A program made the position numbers and the translations under genes. The notes under the pieces are model-generated. The model was not told the origin of the DNA and ran no database searches. It saw only the letters and a program-made list of their open reading frames with translations. Shown one piece after another: positions 50,737 through 59,613 of a DNA stretch of 64,000 nt (position 1 is the first letter of the stretch; every line of letters starts with the position of its first letter). The DNA comes from Diplonema papillatum (lineage: Eukaryota > Euglenozoa > Diplonemea > Diplonemida > Diplonemidae), in NCBI GenBank assembly GCA_030068145.1, contig JAPJBO010001031.1:1-64000 (forward strand), given 5' to 3'.

Positions 50737-53685
50737 ATGGCAAACCCGCCAGAAACCGCCCACCCCTCGCCTCCTGGTGCTAACGGCAGATACGAGCACG
50801 GACATCGCGGCTCGTTCCCCGCAGTCGGTTGCCGAGAAGACCGACCTCGCACTCGGCCATCCACGATCACAGCCGCCGACACTGTTTGGTCACCTCAAGA
50901 CCAACACTGTTTGGTCAACGCCGTCGACACGCCCCACCTCCCGTGCCTTCCGCAGCCCCCTCGCTCCGTACTCCGGAGCCAGACCGCGAGACAGCGCAGG
51001 CTACGGAGGGCAGCGGACCGGCGTAGGGGCGCCCGTGCACTGTCGATCTTCTTGGCGTGGCTCGACTCCCCGGGTACTGTAGTACAGGGTTCGCAACTGT
51101 CAGCGATTGCGCCGACGATGGCCGCTCCCATTCCAACTCCAGCGTCGCGGCCGCCATCAGCTCCGCCTGCACCGCCGGGCCCCTCGTCTCTGCTGCCTCC
51201 TACCTCCATCTCCCAACCGGCGCCTGCCCTCGGAGCTCCTGTTCTAACTCTCATCCCCACACCAACGCCTCACGCGACAACGCCCGCGCCATGCGAGCAG
51301 CTTCCAGAAGGGCCCGACTGTGACCTGCAGCCGGACAAGGGACTGGTGCCGCCGAGCCATACGCTCACTTTATGGATGGGCGAGCTGGCTGTCCGCGCGA
51401 AGCTCTTCCCTGTGCATAGTTTGTTTCCCGTCGGTCTCCTGGTGGTATCGCTTCTCTCCCGCCGGCTTGTTGGAACGTTGTGCCGTCTTCTGCGGTCCCC
51501 ACTCAACGAGACGACAACTCGACTTGGAAGTTTCGGATGCTTGTTTTGGCTGCTGCTCGCGCTGTACTTTCTCGCCGACATCTGGCTCCGACTGAGGTCC
51601 CAGGACTGGGGCGGTTTGTCTCCTAGACGCAACGGCTTCGATGCACCCCCTAACATGGCCCCTGTGCACGCCACACTGACGTGTTTCGCTACCCCCCTCC
51701 CTAAGCGCCCCGCCAGCGCCCCTTCAGCCACCTTCATGGTGATCGGCAACGACAACCGGCGCCACTGCGTGACGGCCTCGCTCCATGCGCGACTGTACGA
51801 CGTCCTTGTCTCCCGCGGCCTCATCGCTGGTCCAACGGATCGTGTGATTCGTGGCTGCGGCGGCCCAGTCCCTCTGGACAAGACGCTTGGGGAGATCGGG
51901 TTCACCGCCGGTCTGGGTGGAAGCCTCAGCGTGTGCCCTCGCCTGCTCGGGGGGTATAGGCAGTCTCGCAGGGAACCCGACGACTATGTTCCTCGCGCGG
52001 TCCACTCGTCTCCCTCCCAAGGGGACAGCAGGGGACATGGCGGCAACAGCCGACGACGTAATCAACCTCGCCCCGCTCAACTGCCTCAACACGACGCTGA
52101 CAATCGATGTGGCGCAGACCGTAGACCGTACCTCGACCGCGGCGCCACATCCGCACCACACACCCGGCAGCGAACCACGGACCCAGTCTTGGCTGGCAAC
52201 GCCGGGCCTGTGCACCCGCCCAAGACTGCTGTGCACTCCGTTCAGCAACCCCGTCCCTTTGTCGCCGGCTGGGAAGAGGAAGAAGTGGAGCTGAAGGCGA
52301 CGGTCCTGCTCAGGGACCTCGACGACTACGAACAACGGGAAACGGCAACCCGGGCCCTGACGGAAAACGTCTCGCTCGCCATGCGGATGTACGTTCGGGC
52401 CTGCGTCGGCCGCAACATCACCACCGGCTTTAGGGGGGCCAAAAAACTCCCGCTGTTCACGAAGGGTGCCTACCTCGAAACGTACGAGGTCTCGTTCGGC
52501 GTCCCCAAATCGTCCCTCGACAGCGTTCTTGCGTCTACTTTTGCTACTGGCATTTACCTTTCCGTATCCGAGGAAGCCCGACAAGAGTACACCGAGATCA
52601 TGCTCGGAGACTCTGCATCCCTCTCGGAAGCAATCCAGTGGCACGAGACGCTTGGACATCGCTCGAGGGGTGTCGTCCAGTGCCGCGGCGACTACGGGAT
52701 CAGGGTCGTGAAGGCTGATGGGGACAAAGTCATCGGGCTTATGTTCCCTGACGGCAAAGTCGAGGTCGGTTACTTTCTTGTTGAGGGCGTCCCGTCTCGG
52801 ACTGTCGCTGACACGCTCGCGCAGAAGTTGTCTTCAGCAGGATGGCCTGTCGTCCCGCTGTTCCAGAAGCGCCGGGGGGCCCTGACGGCAGACTGGGTCG
52901 TTAAGTCCGAGAAACACCCGGCTGTTGATTCGTACGTGAGGAACGGGGTCACTCTGCGCTTCCGGCATACCCCCCGCCCCCCGCTCGAACAAGCAAAGCT
53001 GAAGGGAGGTGAACCGCCCGCCGCTCATTCCCCGGAAGCTCCCGATACCACGGCCTACCCTGACCCCCTCTCCGACAGCCTCGTGAAACGCCCTCGCGCA
53101 TACTTCGACCTGATGTACGGGGATCGTGCTGCGAACGCGTGGCGGAAGGCAGCCGAAGCGGCCGGCGCCCCCGACGAAGACATCAACGAAACCCCCCTGG
53201 AAGGCGGTCGATCCGTTGGACAGGAAGTACCGCCTGCCCCGCCCCCGTGTTCACAATCCGCGTCCCCTCTACCTGCACCCACTGTGAACCCTCAACCAAT
53301 GCCGTCGGACCCCCGTATCACCAACCTCGAGCAGACGATTGCTGGCCTGGCTGCTAGTGTTCAGCAGATTTTCGGCGCCATGCAGACCCAGATGCAACAA
53401 ACGGCTCACCACCCAGCCCCCCAGCCGGCAGTCGTCCCCAGCCAGGATAGCGTCGTGTCTCAGTCACCACCTCAACAGACCCAGGGCTCGGTGTCGGGCT
53501 CCTCCCAATCCACAGCCGAAGCCCGTCGGGACCCTCCAGCCGAGCGGCCAGCGACGCCCAACCCGCACAAGGACCGCGACCCTCGACCTGGAAACAGGAA
53601 TCGCGCCGACAAACCTCGCCGGAATAGCTGCAACAGCGACAATTTTCGCGGCCGTAGCGCCGGCCGCGGAAGACCCCTCGCATAG
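50737..53685 (+). CDS. E2 ORF1 with ubiquitin-like domain
   Basis: The first in-frame ATG is at 50737 (MANPPETAHP); the frame is open back to the SINE junction without another start. That gives 982 codons. From the N-terminus: a Pro/Ser/Thr-rich region; two hydrophobic stretches (about 51415-51490 and FGCLFWLLLALYFLADIWL at 51532-51594) that look like membrane helices; a 76-residue ubiquitin-like domain (51727-51954) ending RLLGG; a long middle region sharing CRGDYGIRV, GYFLVEGVP and DWVVKSEKHP with E ORF1; a Gln/Pro-rich linker; and a basic Arg-rich tail (about 53570-53680). The role is inferred as an RNA-binding ORF1 protein. No CCHC knuckle is seen. Confidence 0.7.
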   Translation: MANPPETAHPSPPGANGRYEHGHRGSFPAVGCREDRPRTRPSTITAADTVWSPQDQHCLVNAVDTPHLPCLPQPPRSVLRSQTARQRRLRRAADRRRGARALSIFLAWLDSPGTVVQGSQLSAIAPTMAAPIPTPASRPPSAPPAPPGPSSLLPPTSISQPAPALGAPVLTLIPTPTPHATTPAPCEQLPEGPDCDLQPDKGLVPPSHTLTLWMGELAVRAKLFPVHSLFPVGLLVVSLLSRRLVGTLCRLLRSPLNETTTRLGSFGCLFWLLLALYFLADIWLRLRSQDWGGLSPRRNGFDAPPNMAPVHATLTCFATPLPKRPASAPSATFMVIGNDNRRHCVTASLHARLYDVLVSRGLIAGPTDRVIRGCGGPVPLDKTLGEIGFTAGLGGSLSVCPRLLGGYRQSRREPDDYVPRAVHSSPSQGDSRGHGGNSRRRNQPRPAQLPQHDADNRCGADRRPYLDRGATSAPHTRQRTTDPVLAGNAGPVHPPKTAVHSVQQPRPFVAGWEEEEVELKATVLLRDLDDYEQRETATRALTENVSLAMRMYVRACVGRNITTGFRGAKKLPLFTKGAYLETYEVSFGVPKSSLDSVLASTFATGIYLSVSEEARQEYTEIMLGDSASLSEAIQWHETLGHRSRGVVQCRGDYGIRVVKADGDKVIGLMFPDGKVEVGYFLVEGVPSRTVADTLAQKLSSAGWPVVPLFQKRRGALTADWVVKSEKHPAVDSYVRNGVTLRFRHTPRPPLEQAKLKGGEPPAAHSPEAPDTTAYPDPLSDSLVKRPRAYFDLMYGDRAANAWRKAAEAAGAPDEDINETPLEGGRSVGQEVPPAPPPCSQSASPLPAPTVNPQPMPSDPRITNLEQTIAGLAASVQQIFGAMQTQMQQTAHHPAPQPAVVPSQDSVVSQSPPQQTQGSVSGSSQSTAEARRDPPAERPATPNPHKDRDPRPGNRNRADKPRRNSCNSDNFRGRSAGRGRPLA
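51727..51954 (+). other. Ubiquitin-like domain in E2 ORF1 (76 residues, C-terminal RLLGG)
   Basis: The length equals ubiquitin (76). The C-terminal half reads GGPVPLDKTLGE, IGF, then SLSV and PRLLGG, in register with the ubiquitin pattern of G-K-x-L-x-D, T-L-x-x-Y-x-I, T-L-x-L and L-R-G-G. The N-terminal half, starting ATFMVIGNDN, fits a beta-hairpin and helix. The call rests on pattern matching only. Confidence 0.6.
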
Positions 53686-53699
53686 AAATCGTCCGGCGA

Positions 53700-54368
53700 G
53701 TACACCCCCCCTCGGCGGCGCGAGCTTGCTCACGGTGTTATCCTTCGTCTCGTTCAACTGTGGCTCTTTCTTCGCTCGGGAGAATCTGTCACAAGGCGAG
53801 GAAAACATCAGCAGAGGCGTAGCCGCCCATACCCCGCACGAACCGGACGTGATCCTCCTGCAGGAGACCTGGTTGACGCGCCGGTCACCTCCACCAGTCC
53901 TCTACGGCTACAGGGTCTTTAGGCGGGATCGGGGTGGCGGCGTGAGAGGCGGAGGTGTCATAATTTTCGTCAAGGCCAACCTACACGTGAAAGAGATCCC
54001 CGTTCCCGCCTGGTTGCAAAATACAACAACAGAATGCGTGGCAGTCGAGATCTCCCGCATCGGTCTCCCGTCGCTGAAGGTCTACAACGTGTACCACCCA
54101 CCGCCGAAATCCTCCCACACAAACCTCGACATGGAGCCCTTTCCAATGGACGACACCGTCATCATTGCCGGGGACCTCAACACCCACCACCCGGACTGGT
54201 CCCACGGGGCTATCAACGCGGGCGGACGCAACTTGAAGGACTGGCTTGTCGAAGTGTCGGCGATGGTTTGCAACAACCCCGCGGTGCACACGATGCTGCC
54301 GAGGCCGGGTATTCGGGACTCTTCCCCCGATGTAGTCATCACTTCCCGCACTCCCGGTCTCGTCCGGG
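53700..54368 (+). pseudogene. E2 ORF2 part 1: AP endonuclease N-terminal part
   Basis: The frame is open from 53339 but holds no ATG before the endonuclease. Endonuclease motifs: FNCGSFF, ILLQETW, YNVYHPP, IIAGDLNTHHPDW, SPDVVITSRTPGLV. The +1 frame relative to ORF1 and the lack of an ATG suggest expression by frameshift or termination-reinitiation. The frame stops just past 54368 because the following segment is inverted. Confidence 0.75.
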
Positions 54369-54930
54369 GGAATGGATTGGTGCTGCCCTCCCCTGCCGTC
54401 TAGCATCCGCACCTGGCGGAAAAGGAGAGCTACACCAGTGCATCGGTTGATCCGGACGGCAATCTTATCCCAGTGGCTGGTCTTAGCCCGCGTGGCAGCC
54501 TCGCTGAATTGGGACAACTTTTCGAGATGTGCGCAGATCTTGTCCGGAGAGTCGGGTTCTGCCTGCAACTCAGCAAACGCGGTGGCTTTTTCGCGTTCCA
54601 GGATAGTGAGCTCCGGGGTCCACCAGGCTTTGTACGCGCGGCGACCCTGGGTGTGTTTAGGCACAAAATCGTGAATGGCCCGGCGGAAACAGGAAGCGAT
54701 GCGTTTGGCGAACTGGGTGTTGGTCGCCGGTCTGTTGGCGAGAAGGGCTGCGCTCTCAGCCTCTAACCGGATCATCATCTCTTCCCAGTCTGCTCGTTTC
54801 CAGGAAAACCATTTGGGCCGAGGGGCACGAGGCTGCCTGTACCCCCTCGGAACTTCGAAGGCGATCGGATAATGATCGGACTTCCATGAGTCTAGTCTCC
54901 TCCAGTTCAGCTGTGGAACGGCAAGGCTTT
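54369..54930 (-). pseudogene. E2 ORF2 part 2: inverted segment (end of endonuclease and linker)
   Basis: The minus strand reads LNWRRLDSWKSDHYPIAFEV (the SDH motif that ends AP endonucleases), then WFSWKRADWEEM and YKAWWTPELTILEREKATAF. It continues to HWDKIAVRINRCTGVALLF and RMLDGRGGQHQSIPP. This is precisely the stretch missing between parts 1 and 3. Breakpoints are placed by protein continuity, within roughly 15 bp. Confidence 0.75.
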
Positions 54931-57900
54931 CTGTGTCGACGCCAAAGGCAAAGCCGAGCTCTTCGGTCGGCACCTCGAGGCCGTATGTGGGGGCGCTAGC
55001 GCAGTCCCCTCCCACCGATGGGCCCCGAAAAAGCGCCCATCCGACGACGACATTGGCTGCGGGCCTATATCCGAGGATGAGCTCGATCGTGCCCTGAAGG
55101 ACCTCGACCCGAAGACGTCCCTTGACCCGGACGGCATCTGTTCTGAGTTCCTGTCGAGGCTGGACGGAGAAGCCAAGCGTCTGGTCCTCGAGCTCCTCAA
55201 CATTTCTTGGGATGAGGGGTTCGTCCCGGACTCCTGGCGTGATGCCCATGTCATTCCCGCCGCGAAGCCAGGCAGGGACCACTCCCTACCCGAGGGTTAC
55301 CGCCCGATCTCTCTGACGAGCGTTACCTCTAAGCTGATGGAGGTGATTGTCAAGAACCGGCTGGTCTTTCTGACGGAGAACGACAGTGTAACGCAGGTCC
55401 TACCTTTCTGTACTCGGCAGGGCGGCTTCCGTAGACAACGCGGAACCGAGGAGCAGCTCTACTCCATCGTGACAACGATTGACTGCGCCGGACCGACCTT
55501 CCGACGTGTCTGCCTTCTCTCGTTCGATCTGGCAAACGCCTTCGACACCGTCGACCACGCACTCCTGCTCGACGCAATGCAGAGTAAGGGTGTCCCTCCT
55601 AAGTTCCTTGTGTGGCTCGAGTCCTTTTTGCGAAACAGGAAGGCGGCTTTCAAAGTCGATGGTGCTACCGGCGAAAAGTTCCACCTGAAGCACGGCGTAC
55701 CCCAGGGAACCGTCCTCGGGCCGGTTCTCTTCCTGTACCACATTGACGACCTCGGCACCTCGCTTGAGGCTCTCAACAAGCGTATCGTTGCTGATTCTGA
55801 GAGTCGATCCTGGATCAACTTCTCGCTCTTTGCCGACGATGATGGCGTCGTCGTCTCATCCCCGTCCCACTTTCAACTTGAGAAGTACACGCAGGAGGTT
55901 GTGGATGTGGTCGAGGAGTGGACGTTCAAAGCCAAGATGCACCTGTCTAAACTGAAGACAGAGGGCGTCCTCTTCCGGGATCCGGGTGCCCCTGAGCCCT
56001 ATCCTGTCACGACGAGATTCAACGCCACAGCGGTCGATGTTCTGGTCCCTGACGACTACGTGATAGCGTTGAAGTCTAGGTCGACCTGGAAGTTCCTGGA
56101 ACCGGACGAGCACTCACCCTGGCACCAACACCACGGCAAGCTGATCGTCTCAGTCGACGAGAAAAATGGCGGCGACAAGGACGCCACCAAAAACCGCCTG
56201 GTGACCATCCGAGTAGCCGACGCCCTACGCTGGGTCGACAAGACCAAGCTCCTTGGCCTGGTCATAGACTCGGAGCTCACGTTCGTCCCCCACATGCAAC
56301 GCGTCGTCGACAAGTTTTCTTTGAAGATGAACTTCCTGCGTCACCTTTCCGGAAAGTCGTTCGGATGTAACTCGTGTACGCTGCGCACGCTGTATCTGAC
56401 GTACGTCCTGCCGACGTATACGTACGCCCTGTCGGTCTACGGCCCATACCTCCTTCGGTCCACATCCCCCCTGGTCACGACGCTCGAGCGGCTGCACCGG
56501 CGCGCCCAGGTCATTCTCCTCGGGTGCAGAAAGAACACCTCGGATTTTTCGGCGCAACAGGAATCCGGGATTCTGCCGCTCCGAGCGATAGCGAATCTCC
56601 GTGTCGCCGCTCTGCGTGAGAGGATGCGACTCCGGAGCACGCTCTGGCAGAACGACCTCGCCATGAACACGACTCTGAGGCGCAGCTACGACGCCCTGTG
56701 CGAGAAGGCCGGAACGGTTGAGTGCAAACGAGAGGCATTCGTATTCAACCCGTTTGCCCCGTGGACGCCGAGTCCCAAAGTGACGATCGTCGCCACCCTG
56801 CCGGGGAAGAAGGGCGATTCGGCTGCTGAGAAGAGGCGCATTGTCGAAAGCCGGCTGAACCGGCTCGAGCCGCCGGACTGCTCAGCGTGGATAGACGGCT
56901 CGGTGCTCGACGGTGCCCCCCCGCCCCAGCCGCCGCCCTCGATAGCCGACAGGTGGGACGAGCGACATCGCCCTTGGTTGAAACGCTATGCGGACAAAAC
57001 AGCGTGGGGCGGTGCCGGTTTGTACTTCGAGTTCGAACCGTCGATCACGCCCAGCCTGCGCGACGTCGCTGACTTGAAGACAGCCACCGGAAATCGGCAC
57101 ACGACTTCCCGTTCATGCCCGGTAGGCAAGCACGTCCACAGCTACCGCGCGGAACAGGTCGCCCTTTACTCGGCCCTTGTGTTTCTCCGACAACATCTCG
57201 CCCCGACGTCCCGCCCACTCCACATCCTCGTCCTGAGCGACTCCCAGTCGTTTCTAAAAACTCTCAGCGCCGGCCCCCATTCACAAGTCGAACCACTGGC
57301 GATAGAGTGCTGGACAATCCTGTCGGAAATGGAGGCGAGGGGATACGACGTCACCTTGCACTTCGTGTACGGGCACTGCGGGCTGGAAGGCAACGACGCG
57401 GCGGACGTGCTGGCCAAAGCTGCAGCTCTCGGGTACCGACGGGCCGCCGGAGCCTCTTCCTCGGATCACCCCGAGCCCTTCCCCCTAACCGTCGCTGGTG
57501 CAGTCTGCCGCTATCGGACGTATCTGCGGCTGAACAGCAGCGAGGCAGGTGCCAAGGAAGCATTCGAGCGCGCGGACGGCCACGGGAACCTCTCGCCGTT
57601 TGCCCGGATTGTTCATGGCCGGCCGATCCCCCGACGCCGTCATCTCACGCCGAGGGCTGAACGCGAAGTGCGCCAGCTGAGGACCGGGCACCACCGCCTG
57701 ATCATGACGCTGTACGCCACGGACTGGCGCTCCTTCAGCGAGGCCGAGTTGCAGTCCCATTTCCTCCCGTGTCCGGTCTGCGGGGTCCGCTCTACCAGCC
57801 CCCTGCTGCACTTGTTCGTACACTGCCGTGACCTAATAACGGCACCCTTGAGGGCGGCGATGCGACATGATATCACGAGGCGGATCAAAAAGGACCCAGG

Positions 57901-58063
57901 CGGTCCGATCGAATCCCTCTGGTACTACCTGTTCGTCCATCCCGAGCACGCCCTGTTCTACCTCCAGAGAGCTGGCGCCCTCCCACCCTTCCAAGTCCTT
58001 GTGGAGTCTGACAAGGACGAAGCCCCCCCGAACCACGAGTACGGGCTCGTGCCCATCATGTGA
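54931..58063 (+). pseudogene. E2 ORF2 part 3: RT, RNase H, CCHC
   Basis: The plus-strand frame resumes at about VDAKGKAELFGRHLE. RT: YRPISLTS, FDLANAFDTVDH, HGVPQGTVLGP and catalytic LFADDDGV (near 55825). RNase H (56880-57430): WIDGSVL, SYRAEQ, LSDSQSF, YGHCGLEGNDAAD. The knuckle CPVCG...HLFVHC is near 57772-57828; stop at 58063. All catalytic residues are intact, so the inversion is the only visible defect of ORF2. Confidence 0.8.
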
Positions 58064-59613
58064 GGCAACGTCACCCGTCCACGCAGCGGCTGCAGTCCGA
58101 GGCAGGGGATCGCCGGGGCCTGGGTACTCTCGCGCCGGCCATCCTGAACCCGTCACCTGCCACGGTGCTCTCGCAGTTCGCAGCACGTCGCCGTCGACGC
58201 CGGACGACGCCGCACCGCCCCGCGCAGCCCGACTGAGGCTCCGCGTCCAGCGCGCGCTTCGTACGCATCGCCAGAAGAGGACGCAGGCTAACCGCTGAGC
58301 GAAATGTGCACTCGTCTTATTTTCTTAATTGGTACAAACGTGCACTCGTCTTATTTCACAAGACTCTTGTCGAGATCGTACAGTTCAGTCTGCTGCGCTC
58401 CAGTAAGCACCACTCGGAACCCGGCTGGAAGGCCCTAAAGGGGAGTAGTCGGTGCCAGCACTTTATTGTTGTCCATCCCCACCCGGACTCCTCCGTCAAC
58501 GAGTCCCAACAAACAACATCAATCGGTAACCCCCCCCTCGTCCCTACCCCAGCTCGCAGCCGGAACAGCTCGGTGAGGACACTCAGCGCGTCGTTGCAAA
58601 GGTTCGTCGCGAATTGAACGCCAACACGGCAACGAGTTCAGCACGAGCAAAAGCACGACGAGCAAAGCGCAGTGCCGCTCGAAACCACGGAGCAAGTCGT
58701 AGCGCAGGCAGAACCCGAGAGACAAAGCCGTCCACAGCCCAGACTCCGGTCAGGGCCAAACACACCCACGACGGTCCTCGAGGGCATGCCAAGCTAACGA
58801 AACACCTCTTTTTCGTCACAACACAACCAGTATCCCCCCTTATCCCCCCTCGTCCCTTCCCCAGCTCGCAGCTGGAACAGCACGGTGAGGGCACTCAGCG
58901 CGTCGTTGCAAAGGTTCGTCGCGTATTGAACGCCAACACGGCAACGAGTTCAGCACGAGCAAAAGCACGACGAGCAAAGCGCAGTGCCGCTCGAAACCAC
59001 GGAGCAAGTCGTAGCGCAGGCAGAACCCGAGAGACAAAGCCGTCCACAGCCCAGACTCCGGTCAGGGCCAAACACACCCACGACGGTCCTCGAGGGCATG
59101 CCAAGCTAACGAAACACCTCTTTTTCGTCACAACACAACCAGTATCCCCCCTTATCCCCCCTCGTCCCTTCCCCAGCTCGCAGCTGGAACAGCACGGTGA
59201 GGGCACTCAGCGCGTCGTTGCAAAGGTTCGTCGCGTATTGAACGCCAACACGGCAACGAGTTCAGCACGAGCAAAAGCACGACGAGCAAAGCGCAGTGCC
59301 GCTCGAAACCACGGAGCAAGTCGTAGCGCAGGCAGAACCCGAGCGACAAAGCCGTCAACAGCCCAGACTCCGGTCAGGGCCAAACACACCCACGACGGTC
59401 CTCGAGGACAAGCCAAGCCAACGAAACTCTTTTTCGTCACAATGTTATCAACCGCCCCCCCCCCCCCCCCCCTCCTAACCCCTAACCTGTGGACCTGTCA
59501 CTCGTGCGCGTGTCTCTTGGCGCAAATAGGCTAGTAACGCCTGACCTGTTCCAGACGCGGCTCTTCTGAGCAGCGGATGGACGGTGCTTGTTTTTCATTC
59601 ATTCATTCATTCG
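58064..59613 (+). other. 3'UTR of E2
   Basis: Non-coding, 1.5 kb. It holds three tandem units of 312 bp (below), a C-run near 59455-59472, the conserved AGGC/GCCT hairpin and a CATT-repeat tail. Confidence 0.7.
58532..59450. repeat. Three tandem units of 312 bp in the E2 3'UTR
   Basis: The marker CCAACACGGCAACGAG recurs at 58621, 58933 and 59245. The third unit is shortened at its end. As 312 is a multiple of three, an open frame runs through all units by period alone, without an ATG. Confidence 0.88.

Larger units (their letters stand above)
50395..59613 (+). mobile_element. E2: long two-ORF LINE with an internal inversion
   Basis: The longest element in the window, about 9.2 kb. ORF1 and ORF2 overlap as in E. 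ORF2 contains a segment of about 560 bp in reverse orientation. The 3'UTR carries 312-bp repeats. The 3' end has the hairpin AGGC/GCCT at 59528-59542 and a CATT-repeat tail instead of a clear A-run. The T-run of J2 follows at once. Confidence 0.85.

Noticed and set aside
59470-59495. Telomere-like CCTAACCCCTAACC
   Set aside because: Only two imperfect units, inside the E2 3'UTR; no array.
58614-59534. 306-codon ORF made of 104-residue repeats
   Set aside because: Its openness follows from the 312-bp period being a multiple of three. It has no ATG and lies in the E2 3'UTR.
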